Assembly: GCF_003062295.1 (NCBI RefSeq)
Contig: NZ_PYCN01000036.1
Span: forward strand, 1 to 52,170
DNA length: 52,170 bases
Source of the DNA: Bradyrhizobium algeriense
Lineage (GTDB): Bacteria > Pseudomonadota > Alphaproteobacteria > Rhizobiales > Xanthobacteraceae
Direction: 5' to 3'
Shown: piece by piece, positions 48,086 through 52,170 of the stretch
Numbering within the stretch: position 1 is the stretch's first letter
How the letters are laid out: every line of letters begins with the position of its first letter
Translations under genes and position numbers: made by a program
The notes under the pieces: model-generated
The model's database searches: none
Told to the model about the DNA's origin: nothing
Seen by the model: only the letters and a program-made list of their open reading frames with translations

Positions 48086-48117
48086 CCCCGGATTGCGCTG
48101 CGCTCCATCCGGGCTAC
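48086..48117. repeat. Half copy of the GTAGCCCGGAT-type repeat
   Basis: Only the right arm is present: CCCCGGATTGCGCTGCGCTC followed by CATCCGGGCTAC. It lies in the 377-base gap 47971-48347, which holds no gene I can support; the gap is largely repeat-derived. Confidence 0.7.
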
Positions 48118-48151
48118 ATTACCTGCAAGCTGTAAGTGCCGCTGTAGTTGC

Positions 48152-48267
48152 GTAAGGTGGGCAAAGGCGCACAAGCGCTGTGCCCACCTTTCTTGCTTCG
48201 AGCGGCATGGCACGCTTCCGCCTTCGCTCTTCGAGCTACGGCGGACAAGTCGCTTTGCCCAACCTAC
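48152..48267. repeat. Long palindromic repeat (GTAAGGTGGGCAAAGG family)
   Basis: The left arm GTAAGGTGGGCAAAGGCGCA is mirrored by CGCTTTGCCCAACCTAC at the right end, and an inner hairpin pairs AAGGTGGGCA with TGCCCACCTT (48154-48190 region). It lies 80 bases before the SDR start, so it may affect that promoter. Confidence 0.75.
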
Positions 48268-48347
48268 AAAACCGCGGCCCTGACCACCTTGTGCCCTCTG
48301 CAGCGCTTGCTATCCTCCGCCAAAATCAAAAGCAGAGGAAACGCCAC

Positions 48348-49115
48348 ATGCCCCTTCTCCAGAATCACATCGCCGTCATCACCGGTGCAGGCTCCGGCAT
48401 CGGGCGCGCCATCGCGGTCGGCTATGCCCGCGAGGGTGCGCGGGTCGTCCTGCTCGACAGGGACGAGAAGGCGGCAGCCGAGGCCGCGAAGGAGATCCGC
48501 GACGCCGGCGGCAGTGCGGACAGCTTTGTGCTCGATGTCGCCAGACGCGAGGACTGCGTCGCGATGGCGAGGCAGATCGCCGACAAGGTCGGGCAGGTCT
48601 CGATCCTGGTCAACAATGCCGGCATCGTCCGCCGCAACGGCATGCTGGGCGCGGCAGAGGCCGTGATCAACGACTGGGAAGACATCATCGCGATCAACCT
48701 CACGGGCGTTTTCAACGTGACGCATGCGTTCCTCGCAGCCCTGCGCGCCAGCAAGGGACGCATCGTCAATATCGGCTCGATCCAGTCCTTTGTGCATGTG
48801 CGCACGCCGAGTTCGCCGGCCTATACAGCTTCCAAGCACGGCGTGCTCGGCTTCACCAAGGCGCTCGCCGCCGAACTCGGCAAGGAAGGCGTCCGCGTCA
48901 ACGCGATCGGCCCGGGCTTCATCGCGACGCCGCTGAACGCCAATGCCCGCGCCAACAATCCCGACCTGGTGAAGACATTCATGGACCACACCCCGTTGGG
49001 ACGCGCCGGCACCGCGGAAGACATCGTCGGCCCCGCGATCTTCCTTGCCTCTGATCTTTCGGCCTACGTCTCCGGATCGATCGTGATGGTCGACGGCGGT
49101 TACCGGGCTGTGTGA
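48348..49115 (+). CDS. SDR family oxidoreductase
   Basis: A 255-residue classical short-chain dehydrogenase. TGAGSGIG binds NAD(P), and LLDRDE at the end of strand 2, with its acidic residue, favours NAD(H). NNAGI, the Ser of NIGSIQS, and YTASK complete the catalytic Asn-Ser-Tyr-Lys set. The C-terminal VDGGYRAV is standard. The start at 48348 follows AGAGGAAAC. The P450 gene begins 7 bases after the stop, so the dehydrogenase probably oxidises an alcohol made by the P450, or prepares its substrate. Confidence 0.93.
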   Translation: MPLLQNHIAVITGAGSGIGRAIAVGYAREGARVVLLDRDEKAAAEAAKEIRDAGGSADSFVLDVARREDCVAMARQIADKVGQVSILVNNAGIVRRNGMLGAAEAVINDWEDIIAINLTGVFNVTHAFLAALRASKGRIVNIGSIQSFVHVRTPSSPAYTASKHGVLGFTKALAAELGKEGVRVNAIGPGFIATPLNANARANNPDLVKTFMDHTPLGRAGTAEDIVGPAIFLASDLSAYVSGSIVMVDGGYRAV

Positions 49116-49122
49116 GCGCATC

Positions 49123-50295
49123 ATGTCCAACGCCCCGCATTTCGACATCGACGTACCGAGCTTCTGGGCCGACCCCTATCCCGCGCTTGCGCAGATGCGC
49201 AAGGAAGCGCCGATCGCGTTCGTGCCGCAGCTCGGCTCCACCGTGTTCACCCGCCGCGGCGACATCTTCACCCAGGAGAAGCGCATCGACGTGTTCTCCT
49301 CGCACCAGCCGAACGGGCTAATGAACGTGCTGATGGGCCACAACATGATGCGCAAGGATGGCGATGCGCACATGAGCGAGCGGCAGGCGATGTTTCCCGC
49401 CGTGTCGCCGCGCACGGTGCGCGACACCTGGGTCCGCCAGTTTCAGGCCCATGCCGACCGCATCCTCGACGAGCTGGCGCCGCAAGGCGAAGCCGATCTC
49501 TGCAAGGCGCTGGCGCTGCCGCTGTCGGCCGAATGCCTGAAGGACGTCACCGGGCTGACCAACATGCGCTACCAGGACATGGACGCGTGGTCGCAGGCGA
49601 TGATCGACGGCATCGCCAATTACACCGGCAACAAGGAAGTCGAGGCGCGCTGCCATGCGGCGACCGCGGGCATCGATGCCGCGATCGACGACATGATTCC
49701 GGTGGTGAAGCAACGCCCGAACACCTCGATCCTGAGCGTGCTGCTGGCATCAGGTCAGAACATGGAAAGCATCCGCGCCAACATCAAGCTTGCGATTTCG
49801 GGCGGGCAGAACGAGCCGCGCGATGCGATTGCCGGCGCGACGTGGGCGCTGCTGACCCATCCCGAACAACTCGCGCTGGTTCAGGACGGCAAGGCAAAGT
49901 GGCTCGACGCGTTCGAGGAGTATGCGCGCTGGATCGCGCCGATCCAGATGTCGCCGCGCCGGGTGGCAAAGCCATGGTCATATGGCGGCATCGACTTCGA
50001 GCCGGAAGACCGCGTGTTCTTCATGTTCGGCTCGGCCAATCGCGACGAGGCCTGCTTTGCCGAGCCGGATCGGTTCGACATCACCCGCGATACCCAGAAG
50101 AGCATCGCCTTCGGCGCCGGTCCGCATTACTGCGCCGGCGCGTTCGCCTCGCGCGCCATGGTGGCCGACGTCGCGCTGCCGAGTGCGTTTGCGCGGCTGA
50201 AGAACCTGAGGCTGGATGAGCGCGAACCGGTTAAGATCGGTGGCTGGGCGTTTCGCGGGTTGCTCAACCTGCCGGTGAAGTGGGATGCGGGCTGA
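49123..50295 (+). CDS. Cytochrome P450
   Basis: A 390-residue soluble P450. The haem thiolate is Cys337 in FGAGPHYCAG, the ExxR pair is Glu266/Arg269 (EEYAR), and RFDIT is part of the usual PERF region. The I-helix reads ISGGQNEPRDA (225-235): the acid-alcohol pair used for O2 activation in most P450s (A/GGxD/ET) is replaced by Asn-Glu-Pro-Arg. No ferredoxin or reductase gene is next to it, so redox partners must be elsewhere. With the co-transcribed SDR it suggests oxidative attack on a hydrophobic or terpenoid-like substrate, but this is not established. Confidence 0.92.
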   Translation: MSNAPHFDIDVPSFWADPYPALAQMRKEAPIAFVPQLGSTVFTRRGDIFTQEKRIDVFSSHQPNGLMNVLMGHNMMRKDGDAHMSERQAMFPAVSPRTVRDTWVRQFQAHADRILDELAPQGEADLCKALALPLSAECLKDVTGLTNMRYQDMDAWSQAMIDGIANYTGNKEVEARCHAATAGIDAAIDDMIPVVKQRPNTSILSVLLASGQNMESIRANIKLAISGGQNEPRDAIAGATWALLTHPEQLALVQDGKAKWLDAFEEYARWIAPIQMSPRRVAKPWSYGGIDFEPEDRVFFMFGSANRDEACFAEPDRFDITRDTQKSIAFGAGPHYCAGAFASRAMVADVALPSAFARLKNLRLDEREPVKIGGWAFRGLLNLPVKWDAG

Positions 50296-50308
50296 TCGCG
50301 GTGAGCTT

Positions 50309-50737
50309 CTACTGGCGCGGACATTCCCGGTAGCCGAAGCGGTCGACGATCGTGCTGCCCGGAATGGTGTGAAACGCCAGCGTGTCCATATAGTGATTGT
50401 CGATGAGATACTTGCGCAGCTTCTCATTGTAGGCGCTCAACATCCGCTGCGTGGAGCCCGCATGGATATTGCGCTGGCGGTCGTGACCGGCGTGGAACAA
50501 CAGCGTCGCGTTGCGCTCGACGCAGACGTTGCGCAGGCCCAGGAACAACGTGCAGTTCGACTGGCAGTGGCCCTTGATGCGAAACAGTTCGCCGCTGGAA
50601 TTGGCGCGCTCGATCTCCGGCTGGAAATCCCTGTACCAGCCGCCCCGGCCGAATCTTTCTGATGTCGCGGCAAAGGCCGTCGACGAAATCAAGACGGATG
50701 CAAGAACGGTGAGAGCAAGAACGGCGAGAGCTCGCAT
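50309..50737 (-). CDS. COG3904-like exported protein
   Basis: A 142-residue protein. A signal peptide (MRALAVLALTVLASVLISST) ends AFA|A. The mature part has RIKGHCQSNCTLFLGLRNVC with three Cys, then ATLLFHAGHDR and a YIDNHYMD-like region, similar to the ClpP-like periplasmic proteins of COG3904. The catalytic Ser position of that fold (SxC) is Ser-Asn-Cys here, so protease activity is uncertain. The start at 50737 gives the signal peptide; an extension to 50782 is unlikely. Confidence 0.72.
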   Translation of the reverse strand: MRALAVLALTVLASVLISSTAFAATSERFGRGGWYRDFQPEIERANSSGELFRIKGHCQSNCTLFLGLRNVCVERNATLLFHAGHDRQRNIHAGSTQRMLSAYNEKLRKYLIDNHYMDTLAFHTIPGSTIVDRFGYRECPRQ

Positions 50738-50817
50738 GGCCAACCTGCCCGGTCCATCATGTACGAGGGAAATCAGCAGCAATCGACGAAGGCGTCACCG
50801 GCCGGTCACGCACGTCA

Positions 50818-51045
50818 TCACGTCGTGTCCCTGCCGGCGCCGTGATCGCCACTCAGCGGAAACGGGCGCAGGCGTTGAAACGTCAGGCGCATCGCGAGAT
50901 ACCAGAGGTAGCCCGCAATGGTGCCGCAGATGGTCAGAATGACGATGTTGGCGGGATGGTGCTCGCCGCTCCACCACAGCATTGCGCCGACCCAGAAGAT
51001 CGTAAAAGCGATGGCGCCCGGTTTCAACCGCTTGGCCTGATCCAT
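50818..51045 (-). CDS. Small two-helix membrane protein
   Basis: A 75-residue protein I do not recognise. Two hydrophobic helices (AIAFTIFWVGAMLWWSGE and NIVILTICGTIAGYLWYLAM) are joined by a short HHPA loop, with a polar tail. GGAGGACGGAC precedes the ATG. It could be an inner-membrane accessory subunit. It is the last gene before the lower-GC right end. Confidence 0.65.
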   Translation of the reverse strand: MDQAKRLKPGAIAFTIFWVGAMLWWSGEHHPANIVILTICGTIAGYLWYLAMRLTFQRLRPFPLSGDHGAGRDTT

Positions 51046-51289
51046 GTCCGTCCTCCAATGGCTAAACGATGGATGCCATCATGGACGCCATCACCACGCT
51101 GCACCGTGAGCGGCATCACGCAGCGCCGGAACCGGCAACCAGGGCGTGACCCTAAATCCGGAGTGGTTGGGGACTTCAGCTTTGATACGCATTCCGGACC
51201 CAAGTCGGACATCGCGTGAGGTCCGAAAACCTTCACATAAACGGAAATAATCGAGAACCCATTCTCCTCGGAAAGACCTTTCGAGAAAA

Positions 51290-51570
51290 CTATGATCCAA
51301 ACCGGCGGCGTGGAGCCACGATGCTGTGATTGCGTTCGCGTTCTGCCTCGGTCCAGATTAAACGCTTGAAGAAGGCTTTACGCCCTTGGCTAGTTCCGCC
51401 AGTCTCATATCCTTGTAAGCAGCGCTTTATCTCGGCATTGAACCACGACAAGGGCATGCCGCGAACATCTGCCGACGTTTCAGGCGCTTTAGATCGCTTT
51501 CCCGCCACTTGTCGAACTCCCCCGCCCACTTCCTGAACTCAAACCCGTTTGGGCTAATATCAGAAATCAT
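51290..51570 (-). pseudogene. Possibly frameshifted small gene coupled to the 51567 gene
   Basis: An ORF from the ATG at 51570 (overlapping the previous gene's stop, ATGA) reads MISDISPNGFEFRKWAGEFD KWRESDLKR and stops at 51427. A second frame, ending at 51290, contains MPLSWFNAEIKRCLQGYETG and a WTEAERERN segment. Joined by one frameshift near 51450 they would make about 95 residues. Neither half is recognised. Alternatively the first is a real 47-residue protein. No interruption is proven. Confidence 0.35.
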
Positions 51571-51899
51571 TCTGAGCGATGTTTTCTGACCCAATCCGGG
51601 TTACCACGCGGGGCCATTTGTGATCGAATTGGTGAGTCGGACTGATCGGACGATATTAAACGTACCCTGAGTTCGTCGCCGATCTTCAACTGATCCGTTT
51701 CGTACCAGTCGACTGAAGTAACGCCTTCAATTCCACCCACCGCACACTCAATCCCCGGGATAGCTTCCGCTGACGAAGCTGCGATTGATGAAGCGTCCGG
51801 TCCTTTGCCTACCCAGTGCAAAATGACGGACACCACGCCTTCAGACACACCCGCCGTCGTTAGCTTTTCACCATTCCTCCAAACCTCGAAGCAAAGCAT
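51567..51899 (-). CDS. Hypothetical protein in lower-GC accessory stretch
   Basis: A 110-residue protein, MLCFEVWRNGEKLTTAGVSE, with alternating strands (SVILHWVGKG, LKIGDELRVRLI), suggesting a small beta-rich domain. I do not recognise a family. Base composition is lower in GC than the core genes and the gene sits near an IS110 end, suggesting acquired DNA. Its stop overlaps the ATG at 51570 by 4 nt, so it probably had a co-translated partner. Confidence 0.55.
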   Translation of the reverse strand: MLCFEVWRNGEKLTTAGVSEGVVSVILHWVGKGPDASSIAASSAEAIPGIECAVGGIEGVTSVDWYETDQLKIGDELRVRLISSDQSDSPIRSQMAPRGNPDWVRKHRSE

Positions 51900-52055
51900 T
51901 CGCCTCTCCCTCTCACAACATTAGGTTGTACAATCGGTTCGTTACTCAAAAATAAATTCAAAGGTGCAAATGTCCGCTAATGGAATGGTCCGGCCGTGCT
52001 CCGGCCCTGCCAGTACGAGAAACTGGCAAGGGGCGCTCAAGACGAGGAGCACGCC

Positions 52056-52170
52056 ATGTCTCAGAAACTCAACGCAGCGATCGCCGTGATCGGCATCGAT
52101 ATCGGCAAGAACTCGTTCCACCTCGTGGGTCATGATGACCGCGGCGCCATCGTGCTGCGGCAGAGGTGGT
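52056..52170 (+). CDS. IS110-family transposase, N-terminal part, cut by the window edge
   Basis: The first 38 codons are visible. IAVIGIDIGKNSFHLVGHDD carries the first acidic residue of the DEDD (RuvC-like) motif that starts IS110-type transposases, and continues RGAIVLRQRW. GAGGAG precedes the ATG. IS110 elements usually lack terminal inverted repeats and move through a circular form, guided in this family by a bridge RNA encoded in a noncoding end. The left end of the element should lie upstream (between ~51900 and 52055); I cannot fix it. Confidence 0.9.
   Translation, partial: MSQKLNAAIAVIGIDIGKNSFHLVGHDDRGAIVLRQRW

Overview
The window comes from a GC-rich alphaproteobacterial chromosome, most likely Bradyrhizobium or a close relative in the Nitrobacteraceae. 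The main evidence is a single gene encoding cytochrome b fused to cytochrome c1 (the fbcH arrangement described in Bradyrhizobium japonicum). Supporting evidence is a 545-residue isocitrate lyase divergent from an ScfR/RamB-type regulator, a DUF4170 protein, and many palindromic repeats of types I associate with these genomes. The placement rests on reading alone; no database search was possible. I see no rRNA, tRNA or CRISPR array.

Layout. 1-582: a ParE-like toxin with a doubtful C-terminus and its antitoxin. 652-5186: an NAD-dependent epimerase, a dienelactone hydrolase and the cytochrome bc1 operon fbcF-fbcH. 5469-9182: trmL, queE, queD, hemF, an acidic-tailed DUF2158 protein and a HAD hydrolase. 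9192-12748: a tight minus-strand operon (DUF1285, CoA-type Nudix, DUF6111, CCA-adding enzyme, TSUP permease) in which every junction is a 4-nt stop/start overlap. 13008-19830: a MoxR-DUF58-DUF4159-membrane protein operon. 19868-24305: a divergent zinc-scarcity locus with a COG0523 GTPase on one side and a DUF2946-like protein plus a ZnuD-like TonB receptor on the other. Each arm carries a 17-bp palindrome matching the Zur box at 16 of 17 positions.

24433-31811: a CPA2 antiporter, GNAT, two membrane glycan-type enzymes, Nudix, metallophosphoesterase and two membrane or glycine-rich proteins. 32049-35583: DUF4170, aceA and its likely regulator. 35584-39300: repeat-rich, with small proteins, a VOC protein, a lower-GC stand-alone SIR2-like gene and a DinB protein. 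39308-42966: a three-subunit molybdenum hydroxylase operon. 43318-50295: lytic transglycosylase, DUF1993, HD, RidA and DUF2380 proteins, then an SDR-P450 pair. 50309-52170: small hypothetical genes, a lower-GC stretch with a possibly frameshifted gene pair, and the start of an IS110-type transposase cut by the window edge.

Most of the window is core housekeeping DNA: respiration, queuosine and haem synthesis, RNA maturation, the glyoxylate shunt. Accessory signals concentrate at the left edge (toxin-antitoxin), around 37-39 kb (SIR2-like gene between related repeats) and at the right edge (small unknown genes beside IS110). The SIR2-like gene is the best candidate for an undescribed defence function; the Zur locus is the best-supported regulatory inference.
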